From: an uncultured Myxococcales bacterium
GTDB lineage: Bacteria; Myxococcota_A; UBA9042; CAIXZC01
DNA length: 64,000 nt
Assembly (NCBI GenBank): GCA_903895725.1
Contig: CAITUV010000007.1
Coordinates: 62,001 to 126,000 of the forward strand
Direction of reading: 5' to 3'
In this document: one piece after another, positions 49,881 to 60,300 of the stretch
Layout: every line of letters begins with the position of its first letter
Position numbering within the stretch: position 1 is the first letter of the stretch
Translations under genes and position numbers: made by a program
Notes under the pieces: model-generated
What the model was told of the DNA's origin: nothing
Database searches by the model: none
What the model saw: only the letters and a program-made list of their open reading frames with translations

Positions 49881-51701
49881 ATGAGGAACGTGCGTGCTGT
49901 CGTCGGGGTGGCGTTGGCGCTGGTGGTCGTGTCGGCGGGAGCCGCCGTGCTCTTTTCGGATCTGTTGAGCCCGCAGGGGGAGGCTACGGGAGTCGCCCCC
50001 AAGTCGGGCATCGTTGACTCGCAGTTGGAGGTTCAGTACGTCGTGAACCCCGGGTGCACGGGCACCCCGGCGACCGGTACGTTCTGTTCGCTGGACGAAG
50101 CCGTGGACAAGGCGGTCCTGCAGCAGAAGGCGGTCCTGGTCCTTTCCCCGGGAGAGCACAAGCTGACCCGGACAATCCGGAAGGGGATCACCATCCGCTC
50201 CAAGGTCGCGACGGCCGGACCGGCCTTTGCCGACATCGTCGTGTGCGCGGTGCCCTTCCTGCCCGTCGGCACACCGGCAGTCACCATCCGGACCGGCGGG
50301 ACACTCACCGACGGCTCGACCGGGCTTACCGTGGAGTTGGCGGACGAAAAGGATCGTGTGGTGCTGAACGGGGTCCGCCTCCTTCCCGCGGTGGGGACCG
50401 GGGGCATCTCGAAGAAGGTGCTGACCGTGAAGAAGGGGCACGTCTCGCTGGAATCGAGCGTTCTTGCCGGCCGCGTGGTGGCCACGGGAACTGGAGCTAC
50501 GCTAACGGCGGTGAATACCTCGGTCCTCATCCCGCCAGGCGGCGTGGTGAAGACGGCGCCGGTGGGCGGCGCCGCCTCCGGCCCCCGATACAACGAGGCA
50601 CCGGTCTCGGCGGGGCTGTGCGAGACCACGGGGGAGGTCGGAGTCGCCGTGCTCGACGGGGCCCGCCTGTACTCCGTCGGCCTCGATGTAAGCGGCGAGA
50701 TGCGAGTCGGCGTGTGCGTGTCCTCAGGAGAGGCGCACCTGTGCGAGGGGAGCATTCACGACACGACCTTCGACTACACGGCGAACGAAGCCGGGTGGGG
50801 GGCGTACGTCGGTGACGGCGGAGAGCTCGACCTCAAGGCAGTGGACGTGACCGACAACGGCGACATCGGCGTGCTGGCGGAAGGCGAGGGAACCTCCCTG
50901 GTGCTGCGTGAGGGGACCGAAGTCTCGGAGACCGACATGGGCGGATACGAGCTCATGGCCGGGATCGGAGTGGTCGTGCAGGACAAGGCCGAGCTGACCA
51001 TGCAGGATGCCAGCGTGGTGCAGGTGGTCGGGCCGGGCGTCCTCCTCTCGTGGGGGGCGCAGGCGACCGTGGAGGACTGCCTGTTCCACGACGACCAGTA
51101 CGCTGCGTTCGTGATCCTGGGCGCGTCCCTCCAGCTGAGCGGCAGCAGCATTCTGGGCATTGCCTCCAACAGCAACATGCTTGGAGGCTGGGCCATGGAC
51201 GTCTCCAACGATCCGTACGGTGCCAGCACGGTCTCCGTCGACGGCTGCCAGATCGATGGACAGGGAGTCACGAACAGCGGGATCCTCGTCACCGGCACGG
51301 GCGTCGAACCGTCCACGGTCACGGTGACCAACAGCACGATGCGGGGCATGGTGGGAGAGCCATACGGCACCCACACCAAGATGGGGAGCGGGTTCTACGC
51401 CCGGGAAGTCTGCCAGGGGATCACGCTGCAGGGAAACACCTACGAGGACAACGTCGGCCCGCACATCTTCCTTCACGGAGCAGCGGCCACGGTCTCGGGC
51501 GAAAGCATCGTCAGCAACAAGACGTTCGACGTGCTCCAGCAGAACTGCACGTGTTCGGCGGCTGCCCTCGACGATGCCTCGCTCCAGGCCGGGCAGGTCG
51601 CTCCGCTGGTCACTCGAATCTGTGACGAGGATGCCTACTGGGAGCCCTACGACGACGAGCACTTCACCATCTTCCTGGAGCTTGCCGAGATCGAAGGGTA
51701 G
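49881..51701 (+). CDS. Beta-helix protein, paralogue of the 12665 protein
   Basis: The 606 residues start with a hydrophobic signal or anchor (about 6-27). The entry segment CSLDEAVDKAVLQ (about 68), HKLTRTIRKGI and the final block YEDNVGPHIFL...NCTCSAAALDD...ICDEDA closely match the 12665 protein. The intervening beta-helix is collinear, with repeated V.DN.D.GVLAEGEGTSL-type coils. ATG 49881 has GAGGAAGG about 7 bases upstream. The two paralogues lie 37 kb apart, each next to unrelated surface-protein genes, which suggests dispersed duplication. No catalytic residues are recognised. It converges on the TIGR03790 gene with a 10-base gap. Confidence 0.8.
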   Translation: MRNVRAVVGVALALVVVSAGAAVLFSDLLSPQGEATGVAPKSGIVDSQLEVQYVVNPGCTGTPATGTFCSLDEAVDKAVLQQKAVLVLSPGEHKLTRTIRKGITIRSKVATAGPAFADIVVCAVPFLPVGTPAVTIRTGGTLTDGSTGLTVELADEKDRVVLNGVRLLPAVGTGGISKKVLTVKKGHVSLESSVLAGRVVATGTGATLTAVNTSVLIPPGGVVKTAPVGGAASGPRYNEAPVSAGLCETTGEVGVAVLDGARLYSVGLDVSGEMRVGVCVSSGEAHLCEGSIHDTTFDYTANEAGWGAYVGDGGELDLKAVDVTDNGDIGVLAEGEGTSLVLREGTEVSETDMGGYELMAGIGVVVQDKAELTMQDASVVQVVGPGVLLSWGAQATVEDCLFHDDQYAAFVILGASLQLSGSSILGIASNSNMLGGWAMDVSNDPYGASTVSVDGCQIDGQGVTNSGILVTGTGVEPSTVTVTNSTMRGMVGEPYGTHTKMGSGFYAREVCQGITLQGNTYEDNVGPHIFLHGAAATVSGESIVSNKTFDVLQQNCTCSAAALDDASLQAGQVAPLVTRICDEDAYWEPYDDEHFTIFLELAEIEG

Positions 51702-51711
51702 CAGGTCTCCG

Positions 51712-53196
51712 TCAGCGGCGACGCACCCGAGCAAGCCGAATCATGGCGGTCAGCAGGAGCAGACCCAGTCCCCAGCCTACGGGAATTCCCGGACGTCCGC
51801 CCAGGGAGCAGCTGCCCTTGCCCTGCCCCGAGGTCGGAGGCGGGTCCGCCGCGGTCATCCCGTCGTCGCCCGAGTCCCCGGGGTGCGATATGTCGACGCA
51901 ATTCCCGTCGCACGACACGAGCTCGAACGCTCCATCGGAGCCAGCAATCGTCTCCCGGGCGTCGGGCAGCGGCTCGGGAGGCTCATCGGGCACAGGCTCT
52001 GCAGGCCCTTCCGGAAGCGTTTCGGGGGACGGATCGACCGGGACCGCCATCGGCCGGAGCTGGAACAGAGGATCGCCGAAGACCACCATCATCCAGCAGT
52101 TGCGGGGGATGGAGCGGTACGCAGCTTCGGCGAGAGTGACCCGGTCGACGGCGAACGCGTCGAGGAAGAGATCCCCCTTCATGTACCAGAGGATGTAGGG
52201 CTCCCAGACGGCCCCCGCCGTCGCTGTGATCCCGTCGGAAAGGGCTCCCGCACACCAGGAGCCCTGCTCGCGATAGCTCATGGCCGAGAACGAGTCGAGG
52301 TGAATGCCCGCGGCCCCTGAAGCCCACGCGAACGCATCGTTGTAGCTGAATGCCTTGTACCAGCCGAAGTACCAGCGGGCGTCGGGGCAGGAGAGGGGCG
52401 CCGGGGCTGTGCCGAACTCGGCGTCGTTGGAATCGAGAACCACGTTCCAGCCCGCCTCGGCGAGCAGGTCCGCCGCGTGCTGAATCTGGCCGTTTCCGTC
52501 GAATCCGGCTCCGGCGATCACCCCGCGGTCCACCGGGTTGTCTCCGTTCGGCTCCAGGTCCAGGTAGGCCGTGCCAGTCAGCTCCGGCGAGTCGGCCCCC
52601 GGGGCCAGCGCACGGTCGACCAGGTCCATGGCGATGTCGGTGGTGGGGCCGTCCAGCCGGGTGACGAGGTAGCCCTTGTACCCGTTGTCTCGGGTAAACC
52701 GCTTCGAGGACTTGTAGTAGGGGTTATCGGCATACTCGAGCTCGCCGAACAGGTCCACCAGGAAGGAATCCACCGATGTCAGATCCTGGCCGAGCACCTC
52801 TTCCCCGGCCCCTGCGATGACGCCCGGGATTCCCCGGGTCAGGACGATGAAGAGGACCTGCTCGGACAGCCCTTTGCCCTGGATGCACTCGGCCAGCGGT
52901 GTCTTCACCAGGTCCACGAAATCCTGGTACTCCAGCGTGTACTCGTCCGGCACGGCGAGGTCGCAGCGGTTGCCGGCAGGAAGCCCACGAGCCGTCTGGT
53001 AGTGGGACGCAATCGCCATCGATGCGGGAGAGCCGATGTTGGCGACCACGAGGACGTTGGCGGGACCCGGTTCCTCGGATGCCAGGAGCGGAGCCGCCGT
53101 TGCCACCAGGAGCGCAGCGGCCAGTGCACCTGCGGTGAAAAGGCGCGCATGCCTCGCCCTCAACCGCGTCCATCGGTCCATCAGCACGGGAAACAT
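51712..53196 (-). CDS. TIGR03790 family protein with MYXO-CTERM-like tail
   Basis: The 494 residues have a signal peptide ending about residue 40 (LLASEEPGPANVLVV). The conserved TIGR03790 opening follows: NVLVVANIGSPASMAIASHY, then RGLPAGNRCDL, YQDFVDLVKTPL, VLFIVLTRGIPGVI and SVDSFL. This family is widespread in myxobacteria and some other secreting bacteria, with no assigned function. Residues about 390-445 are a Pro/Glu linker. The end, GKGSCSLGG, a hydrophobic span and ARVRRR, has the Cys-membrane-Arg plan of MYXO-CTERM sorting tails. Starts at 53196 or the ATG five codons on (53181) are both possible; neither has an ideal ribosome-binding site. A surface-anchored exported protein is inferred. 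Confidence 0.85.
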   Translation of the reverse strand: MFPVLMDRWTRLRARHARLFTAGALAAALLVATAAPLLASEEPGPANVLVVANIGSPASMAIASHYQTARGLPAGNRCDLAVPDEYTLEYQDFVDLVKTPLAECIQGKGLSEQVLFIVLTRGIPGVIAGAGEEVLGQDLTSVDSFLVDLFGELEYADNPYYKSSKRFTRDNGYKGYLVTRLDGPTTDIAMDLVDRALAPGADSPELTGTAYLDLEPNGDNPVDRGVIAGAGFDGNGQIQHAADLLAEAGWNVVLDSNDAEFGTAPAPLSCPDARWYFGWYKAFSYNDAFAWASGAAGIHLDSFSAMSYREQGSWCAGALSDGITATAGAVWEPYILWYMKGDLFLDAFAVDRVTLAEAAYRSIPRNCWMMVVFGDPLFQLRPMAVPVDPSPETLPEGPAEPVPDEPPEPLPDARETIAGSDGAFELVSCDGNCVDISHPGDSGDDGMTAADPPPTSGQGKGSCSLGGRPGIPVGWGLGLLLLTAMIRLARVRRR

Positions 53197-53246
53197 TCCT
53201 GGATCATTCCCTGCACCTGTCCTCCGGGCTCAAGCCGGTAGACCGG

Positions 53247-53274
53247 AGTCTAACCTGCCCGGGCTCCAGAGCAA
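53247..53274 (-). promoter_or_regulatory. Candidate promoter of the TIGR03790 gene
   Basis: On the minus strand TTGCTC (53269-53274), 16 bases, TAGACT (53247-53252). Confidence 0.4.
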
Positions 53275-53345
53275 GAATCGGGGCCAACACCCGGTTCTGG
53301 ATGCGGCCATCAGGAGACGGGCGCGGGCGCACCCCTGAATACAGT

Positions 53346-53374
53346 TTGCCGTCGGCTCCCGCACAGGGTATTCT
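53346..53374 (+). promoter_or_regulatory. Promoter of the 53402 lipoprotein gene
   Basis: TTGCCG (53346-53351), 17 bases, TATTCT (53369-53374), 27 bases before the ATG. Confidence 0.55.
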
Positions 53375-53401
53375 CGTCCGGTACTCCCGAGGAGGTTCCC
53401 C

Positions 53402-56233
53402 ATGAATCGGATGAGCTCGAGCCTGGTAGGAAGTGCGTCTCTGGCGGTTGCATGCTGGCTCGCAGCCTGCAGCGGGCAGGTGGAGGTCGTCGAGATCGAT
53501 TCCGGAGCCGATGCGGGGGACACCACGGTCCAGATCCTGGCCTGCACGGAGGATGCGGACTGTGACGACTCGAACCCATGCACTTCGGATTCCTGCACCG
53601 AATCCGGGGAGTGCGAGCAGGTACCGGCCCCCGGGGGAGCGTGCGACGACGGCAACCCGTGCACCACCGGCGAGACGTGCGGTGAAGCCGGCAATTGTGG
53701 CGGAGGGGAGGCGGTCGTGTGTAACGACGACAACCCCTGCACCAACGATATCTGCAATGTCGAGGGCGGGTGCGCATTCGAGCCTTCCGACAAGGATCTC
53801 GAGTGCGATGGGACTCCCTGCACGGCCGGAGACCAGTGCATCCAGGGAGCGTGCGTGCCGGGGACGCTCAAGGAGTGTGCGGACGGCAATCCGGATGACT
53901 GCACGTTCAACACGTGCGACGCAGCCACGGGGGAGTGCTCCATGGTGCAGACCCACCTGGCCGGTCACCCGTGTGCAGACGGCAACCCGTGCACGGACAA
54001 CGACGTGTGCGATGCCGACGGCGTCTGCCAGCCCGGGGCCCAGCATTCGTGCGTGTCTCAGCACCCGTGCAAGGCAGCCTGGTGCAACGACCAGGCCAAG
54101 GAGGGGACCAATCCGTGCGTGGCCGACTTCCTGCCCGAAGAAACGCCATGCGACGACGGGAGCAAGTGTACCGACGGCGACAAGTGCCAGACCCCGGAGT
54201 CGGGGCCGATGCAGTGCACCGGCACGCCCGTCGGATGCGACGATGGCAATGCCTGCACGCTCGACACCTGCACCGAGGAAGTGGGGTGCAGCTTCAGCCC
54301 GAAGGCCGACGGAACCCTGTGCGGAGGCAACGAGCTCTGCGGTGGGCAGGCTGTCTGCAAGGGGGGACAGTGCCAATGGGGACAGGGGCAGGGGTGCGAT
54401 GACGGCATCGCCTGCACTGACGATACCTGCCTGGCCAACGGAACCTGCCAGAACCTGCCGACGGACGGAGCCTGCAACGATGGAAACCCCTGCAACGGAG
54501 TAGAAACATGCAAGGCAGGCCAGGGGTGCGTCTCGGGAGCACCGATCGTGTGCGACGACGGGGTGGCCTGCACCCAGGACTCGTGTCAGAACGGACAGTG
54601 CATCTACACACCCCAGGCGGGGCTCTGCAATGATGGAAACGCCTGCACGACCGACCAGTGCCAGGCTCCGGCAGGCTGTACCTACACGCAGAACAACGCC
54701 GTATGCGACGACGGGAATCCATGCACGTCCGGGGATATCTGCTCCGGCGGCTCCTGTCAGTCCGGAGGTGCCGCCAACTGCGATGACGGCAATGTGTGCA
54801 CCCAGGACTCGTGCGACCCGCAGAAGGGATGCGTCCACGTCCCGACGGGGCCCGAGTGCGGTGCGTGCAAGCCGTACTCGCTCCAGTCGTGCTACTCGGG
54901 GCCGGCCGGCACGGCGGGCAAAGGGGCGTGCAAGGCCGGATTCCAGCAGTGCCTGGCCACCGGCGTCGATTGGTCGCCGTGCTACGGGCAGGTGCTGCCC
55001 GCAGGGTCGGATATCTGCGGCAACAACCTGGACGACGACTGCGACGGGACCCAGACCGACGAGGCCTGCTCCGATGTCGCAGATTCCGCCGTGTGGGCCG
55101 ACTACGACTACGGCAGCGACGAGATGGGCAACGGCTCGTTCAAGAACCCCTACAAGACCGCGGCCAAGGCCGTCTCCACTGCCGCCAAGCTCATCATGCT
55201 CAAGGCCGATGCCGATGGCACGATCTACCCGGAAGAGGTGAGTCTGGGAGCCGTGGTCAATGGGATTACCATCAAGGGGTGGGGACCTCAACGACCGGTG
55301 ATCCAGGGGAGGCTGTACCTGGTTCACTGCTACGACTGCAACTTCGACAACCTGGAGCTGCGCTACGCCAAGCCGGGGCAGTTCGAGAACCCGCCGGGTG
55401 GGGTCATCGATGCCGTCCACAACTACCGCAACGTATTCTCCCGGGTCAAGCTGTCGGCCCCGGACGGGCTGCCCAGCGGGATGAGCCTGGCCCGCTGCCA
55501 CCACGGCTACGACAATCTCTTCGTCGACATGGAGGTCGATGACGTCGTGCTCGTCCCGGTTGAAGGAGCCAGCACGAACGTCCTGGTCAACTGGCAGGAT
55601 CATGGCTCGGGGTCGCAGTTCGTGCGGGTTCGGATGGGCAACAAGATCACGGTACAGGGGGGCCTTCCCGGCTCCGTGGGGATCACGTTCATCTCGGTAG
55701 GCGGCTACTGCTCCAACTGGCCCAAGGGGGTCAGCGGCATCCGGAACTGCGTGGCCGGCAACATCGACATCGCCAAGCTGTCGACTGGAAGCTCATCGTT
55801 CACGGCGTTCAACTACTGGTGCTACTTCCCGGCGGAAAACGCTTCGGGGGTGGCCGTAGTGAACAACACGGTTGCGAACATCTCCGCCGGGAGCGTGACC
55901 GCGCTGACGGCGTCGCTGGCCTACGATTTCGAGCTGGACGTTTCGAGCAACATTTTCGGGCCATTCTCGGGAGGCACGTCGACCGGCGTATCCTGCGGCT
56001 CGCCGCTCCTGGTGCGGTACTCGGATCTGTTCGGTCTGACAAACCTTTACTCGGGCAAGGCGGGGGCGGGAGCCGGCAACATCTCCAGCGACCCGACGTT
56101 CCAGGCGCCCGGGAACGGGGACTTCCACCTCAAGCCCGGCTCCCCCTGCATCGACACGGGAGACCCGGCGCTGCCGGATACCAACGGGTCCGCTGGTGAC
56201 ATGGGGGCCTACGGCGGCCCGTACGCAGGCTAG
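53402..56233 (+). CDS. Cys-rich lipoprotein with beta-helix C-terminal half
   Basis: The 943 residues start with lipobox LAAC (Cys23). Residues about 45-490 are tandem CDDGNPCT...C...GC repeats. A short CYSGPAGTAGKGAC segment and a MopE-like CGNNLDDDCDG motif (about 540) lead to a right-handed beta-helix of about 380 residues. It opens with GSFKNPYKTAAKAVSTAAKL (a DUF1565-like list of positions) and closes with the sequence GDFHLKPGSPCIDTGDPALP and GAYGG, a known end signature of such helices. ATG 53402 has GAGGAGG 6 bases upstream. It combines the two main folds of this window in one molecule. The downstream phosphoesterase gene starts only 11 bases later and may be co-transcribed. Confidence 0.85.
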   Translation: MNRMSSSLVGSASLAVACWLAACSGQVEVVEIDSGADAGDTTVQILACTEDADCDDSNPCTSDSCTESGECEQVPAPGGACDDGNPCTTGETCGEAGNCGGGEAVVCNDDNPCTNDICNVEGGCAFEPSDKDLECDGTPCTAGDQCIQGACVPGTLKECADGNPDDCTFNTCDAATGECSMVQTHLAGHPCADGNPCTDNDVCDADGVCQPGAQHSCVSQHPCKAAWCNDQAKEGTNPCVADFLPEETPCDDGSKCTDGDKCQTPESGPMQCTGTPVGCDDGNACTLDTCTEEVGCSFSPKADGTLCGGNELCGGQAVCKGGQCQWGQGQGCDDGIACTDDTCLANGTCQNLPTDGACNDGNPCNGVETCKAGQGCVSGAPIVCDDGVACTQDSCQNGQCIYTPQAGLCNDGNACTTDQCQAPAGCTYTQNNAVCDDGNPCTSGDICSGGSCQSGGAANCDDGNVCTQDSCDPQKGCVHVPTGPECGACKPYSLQSCYSGPAGTAGKGACKAGFQQCLATGVDWSPCYGQVLPAGSDICGNNLDDDCDGTQTDEACSDVADSAVWADYDYGSDEMGNGSFKNPYKTAAKAVSTAAKLIMLKADADGTIYPEEVSLGAVVNGITIKGWGPQRPVIQGRLYLVHCYDCNFDNLELRYAKPGQFENPPGGVIDAVHNYRNVFSRVKLSAPDGLPSGMSLARCHHGYDNLFVDMEVDDVVLVPVEGASTNVLVNWQDHGSGSQFVRVRMGNKITVQGGLPGSVGITFISVGGYCSNWPKGVSGIRNCVAGNIDIAKLSTGSSSFTAFNYWCYFPAENASGVAVVNNTVANISAGSVTALTASLAYDFELDVSSNIFGPFSGGTSTGVSCGSPLLVRYSDLFGLTNLYSGKAGAGAGNISSDPTFQAPGNGDFHLKPGSPCIDTGDPALPDTNGSAGDMGAYGGPYAG

Positions 56234-56244
56234 GGGGCGGGCGC

Positions 56245-57369
56245 TTGTTCCGCTTGCTCTGGCTCCCCTTCTGGATTCTCCTCCATTCCTACATCGGGTG
56301 GCGGCTCGCAGCTCTTCCCCCGCTGTCGGAAAAGCGCAGGCGCTGGATGGTGGGGGGTGCTCTCGCATTCCTCTTCCTGCTCTATCCGGTCAGCCGCATG
56401 CTCGAAGACCTGGCGGACGGTCCTGTTCTTGCGCTCATCGTCCACGGGGCTGCCTACTGGGTTGGAGTCGTCCTCCTGACCTGCGTGTGCCTGTTTGCCG
56501 TGGATCTGGTGACCCTGTTCGGGCTCGTCCTTTCAAGATGGACCGTTCGGCTTCGGTACGGTGCCCTGCTGGGGGCTGCGATCCTGTCTATCGTTGCGGT
56601 GGTCCAGGGAGCTCGCCCACCCGTCGTGACGGAGCACGTGGTGAAGCTGGAGCGACTCCCGCCGGCTGCGGACGGGCTCAAGCTGGTGCTGGCCTCGGAC
56701 TTCCACCTCGGAGCCCAGATCGACGGAGAGTGGCTCGATGAGCTTGCCGGGCAGATTGCGGAGCTCGAGCCGGACGTCGTGGTGCTGGCCGGCGACCTCG
56801 TCGAGGGACATGGACATCCGGCGGGCATGGAATCGGACATGGCCCGTGCGCTGAGCCGGGTCCGGCCAAGGCTGGGCCTGTGGGCGGTGCTGGGGAATCA
56901 CGACCGCTACGGGGCGTTTGACGGGACCTCCTTCTTCGATGAGGCGGGCTGCCGTCTCCTCCGAAATGACTGGGAGATGCTGATGCCCGGGCTTGCCCTG
57001 GCCGGAGCGGAGGACGAGGGCTCGTTTCGGCCCGTAGTGGACGGCTCTGCGCATCTGAGTCAGGCACTGCGCAACCGTCCGGCAGACGTGGCCACGGTTT
57101 TCGTGTCGCACCGTCCCCTGGAACCGGCTCTTCTCGCCGCAGTCGGCGTGGACCTCGCATTGGCCGGACACACTCACGGCGGCCAGCTCTGGCCGTTCGA
57201 CCTGTTGGCCTGGGCGCTGAATCCGCTGCTCGAGGGGCGCTACGATAACAGCGGCATGACCAGCATCGTGACTCGCGGGGCCGGGACCTGGGGTCCCCGG
57301 ATGCGCCTGTGGGCCCCCGGCGAGATCGTCCTTGTCACGCTGCGGGCCGGAGACCGGGCTACCAACTGA
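56245..57369 (+). CDS. Membrane-anchored metallophosphoesterase
   Basis: The 374 residues begin with an N-terminal region containing about four hydrophobic spans (3-20, 36-52, 60-92, 104-120), followed by a calcineurin-like catalytic domain. Metal-binding motifs are in canonical order: ASDFHLG (about 150), AGDLVEGH (about 188), GNHDRYG (about 218), SHRPLEP (about 292) and GHTHGGQ (about 311). The layout resembles the YkuE/UPF0046-type membrane phosphoesterases. Substrate unknown; phospholipid- or nucleotide-derived phosphoesters are possible. The listed TTG start is needed to keep the first membrane span; an ATG at residue 35 would remove it. Its end overlaps that of the convergent lipoprotein gene by 11 bases (57359-57369). 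Confidence 0.9.
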   Translation: MFRLLWLPFWILLHSYIGWRLAALPPLSEKRRRWMVGGALAFLFLLYPVSRMLEDLADGPVLALIVHGAAYWVGVVLLTCVCLFAVDLVTLFGLVLSRWTVRLRYGALLGAAILSIVAVVQGARPPVVTEHVVKLERLPPAADGLKLVLASDFHLGAQIDGEWLDELAGQIAELEPDVVVLAGDLVEGHGHPAGMESDMARALSRVRPRLGLWAVLGNHDRYGAFDGTSFFDEAGCRLLRNDWEMLMPGLALAGAEDEGSFRPVVDGSAHLSQALRNRPADVATVFVSHRPLEPALLAAVGVDLALAGHTHGGQLWPFDLLAWALNPLLEGRYDNSGMTSIVTRGAGTWGPRMRLWAPGEIVLVTLRAGDRATN

Positions 57370-60300
57370 TCACGACCTTGCCGTTGCCGGTCTGGACGCC
57401 CGCTGAGTTGGAGGGGTTGGAGCCGGGGTTGAAGGAGCCGCCGCCGCCACCGCCCCGGATGAGGGGAGCGAGGTATCCCCCGGGGCCGCCGCCGCTGTAT
57501 CCACCGCCGCCGCCGGCGCCGCCCGACACGGTGCAACCGCCCTGGCCGCCGCCACCGCCGCCGAAGCCTCCGTTTCCGTCGTTGGCATGGGTACCGCCGA
57601 AGAGACCGCCGTCTCCACCCTCGAGCGGCCTCTTGGCCGGCGTGGCGAGGCTGCACGAGGCCGTCGTCTTGCCCGCATTTCCGTTTGATTTCCAGCCGGC
57701 TCCCCCGCCCCCCGTGTAATCATATCCGGCCGGAGCCGTGCCCCCGTTGCCGTCCACTCCGCCTCCGGCCGGAAGCCCGTTCCCATGGGTGCCGTTGGCG
57801 TTGGTCGTACCGTCGATGCCCGCATTGTCATACCCCGCTCCACCGCCGCCGCCAGCCGCGACCAGGAGCTGGCTGTTGGAATCCACCCAGACGAAGCTTC
57901 CACCACCACCTCCAGCGTTGGAGATCACGTCCTCCCCCTTCCCTCCCACCAGGATTCTGAGCGTGGCTCCGCCGCTTACGATGAACGTTCCCTTCATGCG
58001 GGCCCCCTTCCCCCCGAGGTGGCCGCCATTGTCGGTGTTCTTGCCCCCTTCGGCCCCCCACGCCTCAATGGTGATCTGCGACAGGCACTGCGGAATCACC
58101 CAGGAGGCGATGCTGCCCGAGTAGGTGAAAGTCGTGCTGCCGCTCGGGCAGACGACGCAGGCCCCGTTCTGGCAGCTCTTGCCGCTCTCGCAGGTACCGC
58201 AGACCCCGCCGCACCCGTCGTCTCCGCACACTTTGCCGGCGCACTTGGGGGTGCAGGGACAGTTCTTGAGGCAGCGGCAGAGGATCTGGTCGCCGTACTG
58301 CGGCGTGCCGTTGCCCGCGTAGTTCTGGCTGGCCTTGCCGTCCTTGTTCACCTTGCAGAGGTTGTTCTGCGGCTCATAAATGGGATAGCTGAAGTTGTTC
58401 GGGTCGGCTGCGAACGACGAGGCGCCGGGGTGGAGCGACTGACAGTAGTCGATCTGCTCCTGCATGCTGATCCAATTGACCGTCGTGGCCCCGAAGGTCG
58501 AGCACACGTTGCTGCACGTCCACCCGTTGTTCACCCCGATCCCCGCGGTCCCGTAGACGACGGGGTTGCACTCGGGCACACAGGTTCCTCCGCTGCACTG
58601 GCCGCCCGGACACGCAGCGGTGTTGTTGACGTGGGCGCAGCCGGTGGCCTTGTCGCACGAGTCGTCGGTGCAGGGATTGGAGTCGTCGCAGGAAGGAGCC
58701 GGACCTCCGACACAGGCACCGGCCGCGCACGTGTCGGCCGTGGTGCAGGCACTGCCGTCGTTGCAGGCAGCGGCATTGTTGACGTGCTTGCAGCCGGCAA
58801 GCTTGTCGCACGAGTCGTCGGTGCAGGGGTTGGAGTCGTCGCAGGAAGGAGCCGGACCTCCGACACACGCGCCGGCAGCGCACGTGTCGCCCGTGGTGCA
58901 GGCACTGCCGTCGTTGCAGGCAGCGGCATTGTTGACGTGCTTGCAGCCGGCAAGCTTGTCGCACGCGTCGTCGGTGCAGGGGTTGGAGTCGTCGCAGGAC
59001 ACTGCGTTTCCGGGCACGCAGACTCCGGCACCGCACGTGTCGCCTGCCGAGCATGCGTCCATGTCGCTGCATGGGGCGGTGTTAGGGGTATGCACGCATC
59101 CCGCTTTCGGGTCGCACGAGTCGTCGGTACAGGGGTTGGAGTCGTCGCAGTCGAGCGCCAGCCCCGGCTTGCACCATCCTGCGGAGCACGTGTCCCCGGT
59201 CGTGCACACGCTGCCGTCGTTGCACGCGGCCTGGTTCGGCTTGAACGCACAGCCGACCTTGGGGTCGCACGCGTCATCCGTGCACGCATTGCCGTCGTTG
59301 CAGCTCAAGGGGAAGGAACCGATGCAGGCCCCGAGCTCACAGTGGTCCCCCTGAGTGCAGAGGTTTCCGTCGTCGCACGGTGCCTGGTTCATGGTGAACA
59401 CGCATCCCGCCTTGGGGTTGCACGAGTCGGTTGTGCAGACGTTGTCGTCCTTGCACGTCAGAGCGGGTCCCGGGACGCAGATTCCGGCGTTGCAGGCGTC
59501 GCCGTCGGTGCATGCGTTGCCATCGTCACACGCCCCGTCTGCCGCCTTGTGCAGACAACCGGTCTTGGCATCGCAGGAATCGGCCGTGCATGCGTTCCCG
59601 TCATTACAGTCGAGTGCCTTGGTGCCCGGCACGCAGCTTCCGTCGGCGCAGGTGTCGCCCACCGTGCACAGGCTCCCGTCCTCGCAGGAGGCCGAGTTGG
59701 CCAGGTGCAGGCACCCGGCATCCGAGTCGCAGGAGTCTTCGGTGCAGGGATTGTCGTCCGCACAGTTGGCCGCAGTACCTGCCGAGCAGGTGCCCGCGGC
59801 GCAATGCTCGCCCACGGTGCAGGCATCCGCGTCGTTGCAGGCGGCTCCCTGGTGTGCCGCAACCAGGCTGCACTTGCCCGTCGACGGGTCGCAGGATGCT
59901 GCCAGGCACGGGGCATCGATCCCCTCCGGTTGCGGGCACTCGACCTCGCTTCCGGGGACCACGTCGCACTGGTACGGCCATTCGCCCAGGTCGCAGAAAA
60001 GCGTGCCGTTGCACAGGTCGCCGTCCTCCAGGGCAGCGCAATCTTCGTCCTCCTGGCAGTCGCACGGGATTGCGATTCCTCCGCAGGCACCTTGCGAGCA
60101 GGTGTCGCCTACGGAACAGGGATCCCCGTCATCGCACGCCACGGCGTTGTTCTGAAACAGGCATCCGCCGGTGCCGTCGCAGGCATCATCGGTGCACGGG
60201 TTGTCGTCGTCGCACAGCACCGGGTTTCCGATGCACAGCCCGTCCTTGCAGTGGTCACCCACGGTACACGTGTTCCCGTCCTTGCACTCACCGCCGTCCA

